From contig NC_014259.1 of assembly GCF_000196795.1 (NCBI RefSeq), positions 3,596,001 through 3,660,000 of the forward strand: a stretch of 64,000 nt of DNA, read 5' to 3'. This DNA comes from Acinetobacter oleivorans DR1 (lineage in GTDB: Bacteria; Pseudomonadota; Gammaproteobacteria; Pseudomonadales; Moraxellaceae). The notes under the pieces were generated by a model. The model did not search any database. It saw nothing but the letters and a program-made list of their open reading frames with translations, and was not told where the DNA came from. The translations under genes were made by a program, and so were the position numbers. Within the stretch, counting starts at the first letter, position 1. Each line of letters opens with the position of its first letter. This document shows, in pieces, positions 17,509 to 27,045 of this stretch.

Positions 17509-18822
17509 TTAAACTGCTTGTTTTTGACGAGCAATAAAACGGCTTAAACGATCAGCAAGTTCGAAACTACCATGTTTAAATAAAGCTCGAATCCCCTGCT
17601 CTGTACTTTCAAAAATTAAGCACTCAATTGCAAAGCTACCTTCTTCATCTTTTAAATGTAGTGCTAAATCACGTGGATGGTCATTCACAAAATCAAGCTG
17701 CGAAACATCATCCATTTTTAAATACATACCGAAGAAAGTGACATCAACGATCGTTACAGAAACCTGCACATCAGACTCTCGGTGAGTAAGTTGAGTTTTT
17801 GGTTGCAAAACCCGAACTCGCTCTTCACCACGGCGTTCCATTTTTTGCATTTGTTCACGTGTCATAGGAATAATGCCATCCAAATTTTGGATAGATTCAC
17901 CTTTTAAAAATGAAGTGAACAAACTCATGGTTTCTTTACGGCGCTGCAATTGAGGTACATGATCTGCGTTTGCAATAAGTGCAAATTCCATATCTGGGCA
18001 TTGCAAAGCAAAGTTTGCATTTTCATGAGGCAGAGTAAAACTATCGTACTGCCCTGCTGCAACTAGCGTTTTACACTCTGGAATGGGTACATCAGTTAAC
18101 CGCAAAAGACGATTACAGTTAATTTCATAACGTTCTCGCTCTGTACCCGTAAACTCAGCCATTTGCCTAAAAAATAATTTTTTGGCTGTTGGTGACATAC
18201 GGGTTTTATCTAATTTTGCATGATTAACTAAATATAAAATTACAGCTTGCCCAAACTCTTCCATGCGGTTTTCTTGCATGAGCTTAAGCGACTCTTCCAA
18301 AATCATTCGCCAACTTTTTCGGGTCTTTTGCATAACCCCCATCAAAATCATGCGATCCATTAATTCTGGACGATAATAAGCAAAACAAGAGGCGATTACT
18401 GACCCCAAAGACATTCCCATCACAGAAACTTTTTGTAGTCCAACAATATCTAACCAGCGCCCCAACATTTTAGACAAATCAGGTAGCTCTAAAGTACCCG
18501 CTGATACTCCGGTGTCCCGATTGGTAATTTGCTGATTTGCGCCCATAGAAGGTAAATCAATTAATATGACCGGACCACTTTCAAACAATTGTTCAACACA
18601 ATATTTATAAGAATTAAAATTCTGGAAAGCTCCGCCCACAATCACAATTGGCGTATTGTGAATCGTTTTTGGGTCGGCAATCGCCATATATTCAATTTTC
18701 CAGCCGTCAATCCATGTGGTACGAGCAGGTTGTTTAAAACTATCTCTATGGTAGATATCGAAAAAGCCAAAACCGGCATAAGCTTGGTTGATCTCCGAAT
18801 CCATTTGAATAATGGAATTCAT
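17509..18822 (-). CDS. Alpha/beta hydrolase with C-terminal PilZ-like domain
   Basis: Residues about 40-310 form an alpha/beta hydrolase. The nucleophile elbow is GMSLG (Ser138), with a candidate acid Asp260 (AGQYDSF) and His288 (NADHVPQ), so the triad appears complete. The general look recalls RhlA-type acyl-chain enzymes, but this is only a resemblance. Residues about 325-437 look like PilZ: RGEER (331-335) fits RxxxR, and DVTFFG (360-365) fits (D/N)xSxxG with Thr for Ser. That suggests c-di-GMP control. Translation starts at ATG 18822 after an AAGGAGG about 11 nt upstream. The gene is monocistronic and divergent from proA. Confidence 0.8.
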   Translation of the reverse strand: MNSIIQMDSEINQAYAGFGFFDIYHRDSFKQPARTTWIDGWKIEYMAIADPKTIHNTPIVIVGGAFQNFNSYKYCVEQLFESGPVILIDLPSMGANQQITNRDTGVSAGTLELPDLSKMLGRWLDIVGLQKVSVMGMSLGSVIASCFAYYRPELMDRMILMGVMQKTRKSWRMILEESLKLMQENRMEEFGQAVILYLVNHAKLDKTRMSPTAKKLFFRQMAEFTGTERERYEINCNRLLRLTDVPIPECKTLVAAGQYDSFTLPHENANFALQCPDMEFALIANADHVPQLQRRKETMSLFTSFLKGESIQNLDGIIPMTREQMQKMERRGEERVRVLQPKTQLTHRESDVQVSVTIVDVTFFGMYLKMDDVSQLDFVNDHPRDLALHLKDEEGSFAIECLIFESTEQGIRALFKHGSFELADRLSRFIARQKQAV

Positions 18823-19121
18823 ATCCTTGCTTCCTCCTTGCTGTAATTTTTTTATGCTGCAAGAGTTCCTTCTTGAACACGTAATCTTTTATGCACAAAA
18901 CTTTAAAATTTGTATTAGTTTGTATTGCACAATAACATTCTAAACAATTGTGTGAAATATACGCAATCGCTCAAATGACCGCTCATCTTGTTTAAGTCGC
19001 TAATAGTTTGCAAAATATTTAAATGTTTTTTTATGGCGGTCACATTTTTCAAAAAAAGCCATTCATTGTTCCGCATTTGACTGCTACTATCTTACTCATT
19101 GGTAAATGATTAAAAAATGCT

Positions 19122-20387
19122 ATGCAAGATTCAATTGAACAATATATGCAAACAGTTGGGCAACAAGCACGTCAGGCCTCTCGTGTCCTTACAAGTGCTT
19201 CTACCTCACTAAAAAACCATGCACTCTCTGCTATTTATACTGCTTTAGAAAATAATCAGGCAGCAATTTTGGCAGCGAATCACATCGACATGGATAAAGG
19301 TCGTAGCAATCAGCTCGACAGCGCATTGCTTGATCGTCTTGAACTTACGCCCGCACGCTTTAAAGGAATGTTGCAAGGGCTAAAAGATGTGATTGCACTT
19401 GTCGATCCAATTGGGGAAATTACTGATCTTGCATATCGCCCCACAGGCATTCAAATTGGAAAAATGCGTGTGCCTTTAGGCGTTGTTGGGATGATTTACG
19501 AATCACGTCCAAACGTAACCCTTGAAGCTGCATCTTTAGCCATTAAATCGGGCAACGCCATTATTTTACGTGGCGGTTCAGAAGCACTCGAGTCAAATAA
19601 AGCAATTGCTGAAGCGATTAAGCATGGCTTAAAAGTTGCTGGCCTACCTGAAGATTCAGTTCAAGTGATTAACACGTCTGACCGAGCGGCAGTTGGTCAT
19701 CTTATTACCATGGCTGAATATGTAGATGTAATCGTTCCACGTGGTGGCAAAAGCTTAATTGAGCGTGTAACTAACGAAGCGCGTATTCCGGTCATTAAGC
19801 ATCTTGATGGTAACTGCCATGTATTCGTTGAAGCACAAGCAGATTTGCAAAAAGCTTTACCAATTACTTTAAATGCCAAAACACATCGTTATGGCGTTTG
19901 TAATGCGATGGAAACTCTGCTCGTTGATGAAAAAATTGCAGATGTTTTCTTACCACGCATTGCTGAACTATATGCTGAAAAACAAGTTGAGCTTCGCGGT
20001 TGTCCAGAAACACGCCGTATTTTGGGCGCATCTGTAAAACCAGCGACAGAAGAAGATTGGTACACCGAATATCTAGGGCCAATTCTTGCAGTTAAGGTAG
20101 TGAGTGGCATTGATGAAGCAATTGACCATATCAACAAATATGGTTCACATCACACCGATGCAATCGTGACTGAAAACTACACGTTGGCTCGTCAGTTCTT
20201 GGCTCGCGTAGATTCAAGCTCAGTTGTGATTAATGCTTCAACTCGTTTTGCTGATGGCTTTGAATATGGCTTAGGCGCAGAAATTGGTATTTCTACAGAT
20301 AAAATTCATGCCCGCGGTCCAGTTGGTTTAGAAGGCTTAACTTCTCAGAAATGGATTGTGTTAGGTGACGGTCAAATTCGCCAATAA
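19122..20387 (+). CDS. proA: Gamma-glutamyl phosphate reductase
   Basis: ProA reduces gamma-glutamyl phosphate to glutamate semialdehyde with NADPH in proline synthesis. The 421 residues show the aldehyde-dehydrogenase-like fold with GVVGMIYESRPNVT, IILRGGSEA and the catalytic Cys in YGVCNAMETLL. The length is typical. proB is not adjacent. The 299-bp upstream gap shared with the divergent hydrolase holds promoter-like AT-rich DNA and no other gene I can support. A strong terminator follows. Confidence 0.97.
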   Translation: MQDSIEQYMQTVGQQARQASRVLTSASTSLKNHALSAIYTALENNQAAILAANHIDMDKGRSNQLDSALLDRLELTPARFKGMLQGLKDVIALVDPIGEITDLAYRPTGIQIGKMRVPLGVVGMIYESRPNVTLEAASLAIKSGNAIILRGGSEALESNKAIAEAIKHGLKVAGLPEDSVQVINTSDRAAVGHLITMAEYVDVIVPRGGKSLIERVTNEARIPVIKHLDGNCHVFVEAQADLQKALPITLNAKTHRYGVCNAMETLLVDEKIADVFLPRIAELYAEKQVELRGCPETRRILGASVKPATEEDWYTEYLGPILAVKVVSGIDEAIDHINKYGSHHTDAIVTENYTLARQFLARVDSSSVVINASTRFADGFEYGLGAEIGISTDKIHARGPVGLEGLTSQKWIVLGDGQIRQ

Positions 20388-20410
20388 CCGATTTAACACT
20401 TCAAAAAAAA

Positions 20411-20430
20411 CGCCTGATCAATATCAGGCG
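20411..20430. terminator. Bidirectional terminator between proA and gntK
   Basis: A perfect 8-bp stem CGCCTGAT/ATCAGGCG (20411-20418 with 20423-20430) has an A run on the left and a T run on the right, so it can serve both converging genes. Confidence 0.92.
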
Positions 20431-20462
20431 TTTTTATTTTTATTATTTAAAATTTTCTATGA

Positions 20463-20975
20463 TTATTCTTGGCAGACATCACTAACTACACCAAGTTGCT
20501 GCATGACTTGCGCAACAATCTGTTCAGGTGTCAAAGCAATATCAATCATTATTGCTTCATGAAGATCCGGTTCTTCTAATGTATCAAGCTGGGTTTGTAG
20601 CAATGATGGATCAAAGAAGTGACCTGATCTTGCTGCAAGTCTTTCCTGTAATAATTCATAAGAGCCTTTGAGGTACACAAACTTAATATTTTGGTCTTGC
20701 CCTCTCAAAATATCGCGATACATACGTTTTAAAGATGAACATGTAAATACAGCTGTTTCACCATCTCTTTGTTTGGTTTCAATCACCTGACGAATCGCCT
20801 GTAACCATGGCAGACGATCATCATCAGTTAAAGGAATCCCTTGGCTCATCTTACTTTTATTTGCAGCCGAATGAAGCGTATCACCGTCAAGAAACTCACA
20901 AGCCAAACGCTCTGACAACAACTCACCAATTAGGGTTTTACCTGTTCCACAGACACCCATTGCAATCACAATCAT
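20463..20975 (-). CDS. gntK: Gluconokinase
   Basis: GntK phosphorylates gluconate to 6-phosphogluconate. The 170 residues have a P-loop GVCGTGKT (residues 8-15), then DGDTLH, the ACSSL-like CSSLKRMYRD motif, and SGHFFDPSLL, which is characteristic of gluconokinases. It starts 17 bp after the permease and is the last gene of edd-eda-gntP-gntK, feeding the Entner-Doudoroff enzymes encoded upstream. Confidence 0.95.
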   Translation of the reverse strand: MIVIAMGVCGTGKTLIGELLSERLACEFLDGDTLHSAANKSKMSQGIPLTDDDRLPWLQAIRQVIETKQRDGETAVFTCSSLKRMYRDILRGQDQNIKFVYLKGSYELLQERLAARSGHFFDPSLLQTQLDTLEEPDLHEAIMIDIALTPEQIVAQVMQQLGVVSDVCQE

Positions 20976-20992
20976 GGATTACTCACCTTTAA

Positions 20993-22351
20993 TTATAAAA
21001 TAGTGCTAAGCAGTAGCGTGAAAGATAAACCCAATACTGAAATGATCGTTTCCAATACGGACCAAGTCTTGAGTGTCTGCCCCACGGTCATACCAAAATA
21101 TTCTTTGATTAACCAAAATCCCGCATCATTTACATGTGAGAAAACCAATGAGCCTGAGCCTGTAGCAAGTACTAAAAGTTCTGGCCTAACAGCGACACCA
21201 GCCGTAGCTGCAATTGGAGCAACAATACTACATGCTGTAGCCATAGCTACCGTTGCAGAACCTGTTGCCAAACGAATCAATGCTGCAACAAACCAACCCA
21301 ACAATAATGGCGACAAATTTGCCTTTAAGGCTGTGGACACAATCTCATTAGAAATCCCTGTGTCACGTAAAATGCCACCAAAACCACCACCTGCACCAAC
21401 AATCAACATAATTCCGGCAATAGAAGCTAAACATCCGCCGCAGAATTTTTCAATTTGTTCACGGTTAAAGCCTTGCATCGTACCAAAAGTAATAAAGCTG
21501 ACCAGTACAGCAATAAGCAATGCGATATCAGAAGTACCAATGAAACGTAGTAAATCATTTGCGAAAGTCTGTGGCGCAAAGAACAGATCTGCCCAACTTC
21601 CGATTAACATCAACACTACTGGCAGCATAATCGTAAATAAGGTAATCCCAAAGCTTGGCAACTCACGAGTTCTATTTGTATCTGCTTCAATAAACTGTTT
21701 TGCTAACGGGTTATTTTCAGGCAATTTGACGTACTTATTAATCCAAAGTGCATACAATGGCCCAGCAACAATTGCTGTTGGCACACCGACGATTAAACTG
21801 TACGCAATCGTTTTACCAATATCCGCATGATAGGCTTGTACAGCCAACAATGCCGCCGGATGTGGTGGAATTAAGCCATGCACAACAGATAAACCAGCGA
21901 CCATTGGCAAGCCAACAACCAGTAAAGATTTACCAGTTCGCTTAGCAATGTTGAACGCAATTGGAATGAGTAGAACGAAACCTACTTCGAAAAATACGGG
22001 AAGACCAACAATAAGCGCAATAAACATCATGGCCCAGTGAATATTTTTCTCACCAAACCATTTAATTAAGGTAATTGCTATTCGCTCAGCACCACCCGAC
22101 TCGGCCATCATTTTTCCGAGCATTGTTCCCAGTGCGATTACAATCGCAAGGTGGCCCAAGGTTTTACCAGTACCAGCTTCGTATGATTTAACAATATCGC
22201 CCATTGGCATGCCAACAGCCAAAGCCAAACCGAGTGAAACAATAATAAGAACAAGAAATGGATAAATTCTGAACTTCGCGATCATGACAACCAATGCAAT
22301 AATCGCGATTACAGTGTAGATAAGCAACATGCCACCCTGAACGGTCTCCAT
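20993..22351 (-). CDS. gntP: Gluconate:H+ symporter (GntP family)
   Basis: The 452-residue polytopic inner-membrane protein has about 12 hydrophobic segments. It has GntP-family features such as LPVFFEVGFVLLIP and GLIPPHPAALLAVQAY. The start at ATG 22351 has AAGGAG 9 nt upstream. It is cotranscribed with gntK downstream. A 185-bp gap to eda may hold a separate promoter. Gluconate is inferred from the neighbours; other sugar acids are possible in this family. Confidence 0.92.
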   Translation of the reverse strand: METVQGGMLLIYTVIAIIALVVMIAKFRIYPFLVLIIVSLGLALAVGMPMGDIVKSYEAGTGKTLGHLAIVIALGTMLGKMMAESGGAERIAITLIKWFGEKNIHWAMMFIALIVGLPVFFEVGFVLLIPIAFNIAKRTGKSLLVVGLPMVAGLSVVHGLIPPHPAALLAVQAYHADIGKTIAYSLIVGVPTAIVAGPLYALWINKYVKLPENNPLAKQFIEADTNRTRELPSFGITLFTIMLPVVLMLIGSWADLFFAPQTFANDLLRFIGTSDIALLIAVLVSFITFGTMQGFNREQIEKFCGGCLASIAGIMLIVGAGGGFGGILRDTGISNEIVSTALKANLSPLLLGWFVAALIRLATGSATVAMATACSIVAPIAATAGVAVRPELLVLATGSGSLVFSHVNDAGFWLIKEYFGMTVGQTLKTWSVLETIISVLGLSFTLLLSTIL

Positions 22352-22536
22352 GTGATACTTCTCCTTGGAATAATACTATTTAGGCACACTGCCCAAACAA
22401 AGGTCTTCAACCACAGTAATCCTACTGTTAAGACACTAAATTTTTATATTTAGGTGTGACCAGCACAAACTGGCCACCTCAATACAGCCTTAAAGCACAT
22501 AGAATGCACTTCATTTTTTATAAATATTGACTACAT

Positions 22537-23166
22537 TTACAGTGCTCTCAACTGACTCGCAATTTGCGCTAAGCGAGTAATTTCAGCCCAATCTTGTGCA
22601 GCTACAGCAGCTTTAGGCGTTAACCATGAACCACCTACACACACTACGTTTGGTTGTTTTAAGAAATCTGGCGCTGACTCTGCCGTAATTCCGCCAGTCG
22701 GGCAAAAACGTAAGTTTGGAAATGGACCATAAAATGCTTTTAGCATCTCAACTCCACCTGCTTGTTGAGCTGGAAAGAACTTCACAATCTCATAACCCAA
22801 CTCAATCGCCTGAATCAGGTCACTTGGTGTCATCACACCCGGTAGTAAAGGTAAGCCAGCATCTTGTGCAGCCAAATGCAAATCTTTGGTCAAACCAGGA
22901 GAAACACCAAATTGAGCACCTGCTTTTTTAGCTTGAGCACAATGTTCTGGCTTAGTAATTGTTCCCACACCTACCACAATGTCATCCGCCAATTGGCTCG
23001 CACGCTCAATAGCAGCAAGACCCGCAGCGGTACGCAATGTAATTTCAAGGACTTTTACACCACCAGCATGTAAAGCACGTGATACATCTTCACCTTGCTC
23101 AGCAGAATCAAATGCCAATACAGGAATGACTGGGCCTAATTTGACGATATCTTCAATTTTAATCAT
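22537..23166 (-). CDS. eda: KHG/KDPG aldolase
   Basis: Eda cleaves 2-keto-3-deoxy-6-phosphogluconate to pyruvate and glyceraldehyde-3-phosphate. The 209 residues contain the class I aldolase signature with the Schiff-base lysine in EIVKFFPA, plus GVMTPSD and CPTGGI. It lies 20 bp after edd, so the two Entner-Doudoroff enzymes are made from one message. Confidence 0.96.
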   Translation of the reverse strand: MIKIEDIVKLGPVIPVLAFDSAEQGEDVSRALHAGGVKVLEITLRTAAGLAAIERASQLADDIVVGVGTITKPEHCAQAKKAGAQFGVSPGLTKDLHLAAQDAGLPLLPGVMTPSDLIQAIELGYEIVKFFPAQQAGGVEMLKAFYGPFPNLRFCPTGGITAESAPDFLKQPNVVCVGGSWLTPKAAVAAQDWAEITRLAQIASQLRAL

Positions 23167-23186
23167 TATTTTTCAGTTCCTTTGAT

Positions 23187-25040
23187 TCAAATCTGCTCTG
23201 GTGAAGTTTCACCAACCAATGCACCAAATACAGATGCTCCATGTTCAGCTGGCGCAGCAGCAGCACGGAAAACACCAAATAATTCACGGCCAAAGCCAAC
23301 TTCGTTTTCTGCCTGATGTTCTGGCTGCGCAACAGGACGCGACTGCCAAGTCTGTTCATCTATTTCAACATCAAGTACGCCGGCCTCAGCATCAATAATC
23401 AACATATCGCCTGTTTGAACTTTAGCAATCGGCCCATTTAGCAAGGCTTCTGGAGATAAATGAATCACCGCAGGAACTTTGCCTGAAGCACCAGACATAC
23501 GTCCATCAGTAACTAAAGCAACGTGGAAACCTTGATCTTGTAAAACACCCAACACAGGCGTTAACCGATGCAATTCAGGCATACCGTTAGCACGCGCACC
23601 TTGGAAACGAACGACTGCAATAAAATCTCGGTGTAACTCACCACGATCAAATGCTGCTTGTACTGCTTCTTGAGAATCAAACACGATTGCCGGAGCTTTA
23701 ACTTTACGGTGCTCTGGCGCAACAGCAGAAATCTTGATAACACCACGACCAAGGCGACCTTGCATTAAGCGCAAGCCGCCATCTGGTTGAAACGGCTCGT
23801 CAATGCTACGTAGAACTTTGTCATCAAGGCTTTGAACCACACCATCAACCCAAGTGAGCTTGCCATCAATCAGTTTTGGTTCTTTTGTGTAATGTTGCAA
23901 ACCTTTACCAGCCACTGTCGTTACATCGTTATGCAACAAGCCAGCTTCCAGTAAGTTACGAATGAGGAAAGCAACCCCACCCGCAGCTTGGAAATGGTTT
24001 ACATCGGCCTTACCATTTGGATAGATTTTTGCGAGCAATGGAACAACAGCTGACAATTCATCGAAGTCATCCCAGTCAATCAAGATGCCAGCGGCACGAG
24101 CAATCGCAATTAAATGCAAAGTATGGTTGGTTGAACCACCTGTAGCGAGTAACGCCACGATGCCGTTTATAATTGCTTTTTCATCGACAACATGACCAAT
24201 CGGCGTGTAGTTTCCACGCTCAACTGTTAAATCAAGTACACGAATCGCAGCTTCTGCGGTAAGTGCATCACGTAATGGTGTGTGAGGATGAACAAATGCA
24301 GCGCTTGGCAAATGTAAGCCCATGACTTCCATCAGCATCTGGTTACTGTTGGCTGTACCGTAAAAAGTACAAGTCCCTTGTCCGTGATAAGCAGCTGACT
24401 CAGCTTCTAGCAAAGCATCTCGACCAACTTGACCCGTTGCAAATTGCTGGCGAATTTTAGCTTTCTCATCGTTAGATAGCCCACTCGTCATTGGGCCAGC
24501 TGGCACAAAAATAGTAGGTAAATAGCCGAACTGCAAAGCCCCAATGAGCAAGCCCGGCACGATCTTGTCGCAAACACCTAGACACAAAGCTGCGTCAAAC
24601 ATGTTATGAGACAATGCGATCGCTGTGCTCATTGCAATCGTTTCACGAGAGAACAATGAGAGTTCCATACCAGCATTACCTTGGGTAATACCGTCACACA
24701 TTGCAGGAACACCACCTGCAAACTGTGCCACGCCACCATTTTCACGAGCGGCTGTTTTAATTAAATCTGGAAATGTTTTATAGGGTGCATGAGCCGACAA
24801 CATTTCGTTATATGACGACACAATACCAATATTTGGTTCACGACCTACTTTAATAATTAATTTTTCATTGTCTTCCATGCTGGCAAAACCATGAGCCAGA
24901 TTGGCGCATGAAAGTGCCCCACGAGCAGGAAATTTGCCTTGTGCATGTTCAATACGTTGTAAATATGCAGAACGAGTTTTTTGACTACGGGCGATTACAC
25001 GCTCGGTCACTTTTGCCAATATTGGATTCGGCAAGTCCAT
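23187..25040 (-). CDS. edd: Phosphogluconate dehydratase
   Basis: Edd dehydrates 6-phosphogluconate to KDPG and is an Fe-S enzyme of the IlvD/Edd family. The 617 residues show GIVSSYNEMLSAHAP, GVPAMCDGITQG, LCLGVCDKIVPG and TDGRMSGASGKVPA. The frame is open to 25112. ATG 25040 was chosen because AGGAG is 9 nt upstream and the length then matches the family. It is the first gene of the edd-eda-gntP-gntK block. No adjacent regulator is seen. Confidence 0.96.
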   Translation of the reverse strand: MDLPNPILAKVTERVIARSQKTRSAYLQRIEHAQGKFPARGALSCANLAHGFASMEDNEKLIIKVGREPNIGIVSSYNEMLSAHAPYKTFPDLIKTAARENGGVAQFAGGVPAMCDGITQGNAGMELSLFSRETIAMSTAIALSHNMFDAALCLGVCDKIVPGLLIGALQFGYLPTIFVPAGPMTSGLSNDEKAKIRQQFATGQVGRDALLEAESAAYHGQGTCTFYGTANSNQMLMEVMGLHLPSAAFVHPHTPLRDALTAEAAIRVLDLTVERGNYTPIGHVVDEKAIINGIVALLATGGSTNHTLHLIAIARAAGILIDWDDFDELSAVVPLLAKIYPNGKADVNHFQAAGGVAFLIRNLLEAGLLHNDVTTVAGKGLQHYTKEPKLIDGKLTWVDGVVQSLDDKVLRSIDEPFQPDGGLRLMQGRLGRGVIKISAVAPEHRKVKAPAIVFDSQEAVQAAFDRGELHRDFIAVVRFQGARANGMPELHRLTPVLGVLQDQGFHVALVTDGRMSGASGKVPAVIHLSPEALLNGPIAKVQTGDMLIIDAEAGVLDVEIDEQTWQSRPVAQPEHQAENEVGFGRELFGVFRAAAAPAEHGASVFGALVGETSPEQI

Positions 25041-25801
25041 GCTGGACGCTCCTGTACAACCGGATAAGCCGGAAAAGAAAAATAGACCAAATGATATATT
25101 TTTTATGATCATTTGAAAAAAGGATGAACAATATTATTCAGGCAAAAAGCGACATGCAACCCCAGCCAATGCTGCTGTAATGGCCTCAGTACAAGCTTTA
25201 AAGACATAACGAGTTTATATTTTAGACAAAAAACTTATTTAATATTTAGGTATATTTACAGCTAAACCAAATCTCAAAAATACGGTAAATTTATTGTAAA
25301 TCAACATAATAAAATATATTTAACAATATATAAATGATGAGCCTTTCATTCTAATTTTTAGTACTTATAAATCCATATTAGGTTCTTTTTTCACGCCCTT
25401 AATACCATCAAAACTTAATTTCAATTACGTATATTATTTGTAATACATGCTTAAAATTTAACTTAAAGAACCAGCTCACTTATTCAATAACGGTTTGGTT
25501 TCTACCATTTAAAATTCATCCTTCGTTCGGGTTTATTTTTTCATAAATATATACAAAAAACTCGTTTCTATGCGTATAAAAAAAACAAGGAATACAGTGG
25601 TTAAGCTTTATACTGGACAAATATTAGTTACAAATAATTTGATGGTCGATAGTGCTTAAGTCTAATGGGCTAAAGTCTATCTTGGACAGAAAAACAACAC
25701 ATGTTAAAACATGACAACCCGTTCAATCTGTATGAAAAAATAATACATCTTGAACAGGAAGTTAGGAAAACTATTTTAAATCAGGACTTGGGTATTTCAA
25801 C
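25041..25801. other. Long AT-rich intergenic region between edd and ackA
   Basis: This 761-bp region separates two divergent operons. It is very AT-rich, with several TATAAT-like hexamers on both strands and no ORF of family character except a 39-codon ORF at 25701-25820 (listed separately). It probably holds the promoters and operators of edd and ackA-pta. I see no clear terminator or long repeat in it. Confidence 0.6.
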
Positions 25802-25820
25802 GTGGCTATATCAGTATTAG
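25701..25820 (+). CDS. Possible small ORF overlapping the ackA start (39 aa)
   Basis: ATG at 25701 opens 39 codons, including KIIHLEQEVRKTI and GISTWLYQY, and ends at TAG 25818-25820. This is 19 nt inside ackA in another frame. It could be a coupled upstream ORF that controls ackA translation, or a chance frame. No good Shine-Dalgarno precedes it, and I do not recognise the peptide. Confidence 0.25.
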   Translation: MLKHDNPFNLYEKIIHLEQEVRKTILNQDLGISTWLYQY

Positions 25821-27004
25821 TTATCAATTGCGGCTCTTCATCTATTAAATACGCACTGGTTTCAGAGCGTCGTGAAGACCGTATTTACGGTTTAGCAGAA
25901 AACTTGGGGGCAGCTGATGCTCGTATTAAGGGAGTTACAGTTGGTGGTGAACCACTGGAACTTTCAATTCCTTATGCTGACCATGCCAAAGCTTTAGAAA
26001 CTTTACTTGCACGTCTTGCCAACTACAAACCGCAAGCAATCGGACATCGTGTTGTACACGGTGGTAGTTTAACTAAAGCAGAATTACTCACTCCTGAAAT
26101 TATTGAACGTATTCGTGCAGCAACGCCTTTGGCTCCGCTTCATAACCCAGCACATTTAATTGGTATCGACGCAACCGTACGTCTATTTCCTGAATTACCT
26201 CAGGTTGCCGTATTTGATACTGCATTCCATCAGACCATGCCACCGCATGCATACCGTTATGCAATTCCTAAGTTTTTATATACTGACCACAACGTCCGCC
26301 GTTATGGTTTCCATGGTACAAGCCACGCCTATGTGTCTGACAAAGCGAGTGAACTCGCAGGTAGCCTGAAAAAAGGTGGATGGCTAACAGCGCATCTAGG
26401 AAACGGCAGTTCAACTTGCGCAGTGTGGAATGGACAAAGTGTTGATACCTCTATGGGCCTCACTCCACTTGAAGGCGTAGTGATGGGAACCCGTAGTGGT
26501 GATGTTGATCCAAGCTTACATAGCTTCCTTGCGAAAAACCTCGGTTGGGATTTAGCAAAAATTGATAAAGTTTTAAATAACGAAAGTGGCTTACTAGGCT
26601 TATCTCAACTGTCTAATGACATGCGTACAGTGATTGAAGCTGCTGAAAATGGTAATGAAGATGCTTGTCTTGCAATTGAAGTGTTTAGCTATCGCCTTGC
26701 AAAATCACTTGCTGCATTAAGCTGTGGCTTACCAACTTTAGACGGCTTAATCTTCACGGGTGGTATTGGCGAAAACTCAGCTTATATTCGTGAAAAAACC
26801 TTAGCTTATTTACCTCATTTTGGTTTGCAGCTTGATAAAGATCAAAACAATAACTTAAAACGTGGCACTGAAGGCCGAATCGACAATGGAACAGGACCAC
26901 AAATTTGGGTCATTCCAACAGATGAAGAAGGTCGTATTGCTAAAGAAACTCGTCAAGTTGTTGAAGCGGCAGAAAATACAGCATCTGTAGCAAGCCTTGC
27001 TTAA
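25802..27004 (+). CDS. ackA: Acetate kinase
   Basis: AckA interconverts acetate plus ATP with acetyl phosphate. The 400 residues start VLVINCGSSSIKY, followed by IGHRVVHGG, VFDTAFHQTMP, RRYGFHGTSHAYV and FTGGIGENSA, all family signatures. The start codon is GTG at 25802. An in-frame stop (TAG at 25763) lies a short way upstream with no ATG in between, so GTG is the only good choice. The Shine-Dalgarno is weak. pta follows after 41 bp. Confidence 0.95.
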   Translation: MAISVLVINCGSSSIKYALVSERREDRIYGLAENLGAADARIKGVTVGGEPLELSIPYADHAKALETLLARLANYKPQAIGHRVVHGGSLTKAELLTPEIIERIRAATPLAPLHNPAHLIGIDATVRLFPELPQVAVFDTAFHQTMPPHAYRYAIPKFLYTDHNVRRYGFHGTSHAYVSDKASELAGSLKKGGWLTAHLGNGSSTCAVWNGQSVDTSMGLTPLEGVVMGTRSGDVDPSLHSFLAKNLGWDLAKIDKVLNNESGLLGLSQLSNDMRTVIEAAENGNEDACLAIEVFSYRLAKSLAALSCGLPTLDGLIFTGGIGENSAYIREKTLAYLPHFGLQLDKDQNNNLKRGTEGRIDNGTGPQIWVIPTDEEGRIAKETRQVVEAAENTASVASLA

Positions 27005-27045
27005 TTAGAGCTCAGCGAAAACTCGATATTTATTTATAGGTTTAT

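Noticed and set aside
18976..19043. 7-bp inverted repeat TGACCGC...GCGGTCA in the hydrolase-proA gap
   Set aside because: It is too short and too widely spaced to distinguish from chance.
21003..21830. Long open frame antisense to gntP (275 codons)
   Set aside because: It overlaps a clear membrane-transporter gene, has no family character and no ribosome-binding site; it is a codon-bias shadow.
25041..25112. Open frame extending edd by 24 residues that looks like a lipoprotein signal (SGLSGC)
   Set aside because: Edd is cytoplasmic, AGGAG is correctly placed for ATG 25040, and the shorter product has normal family length.
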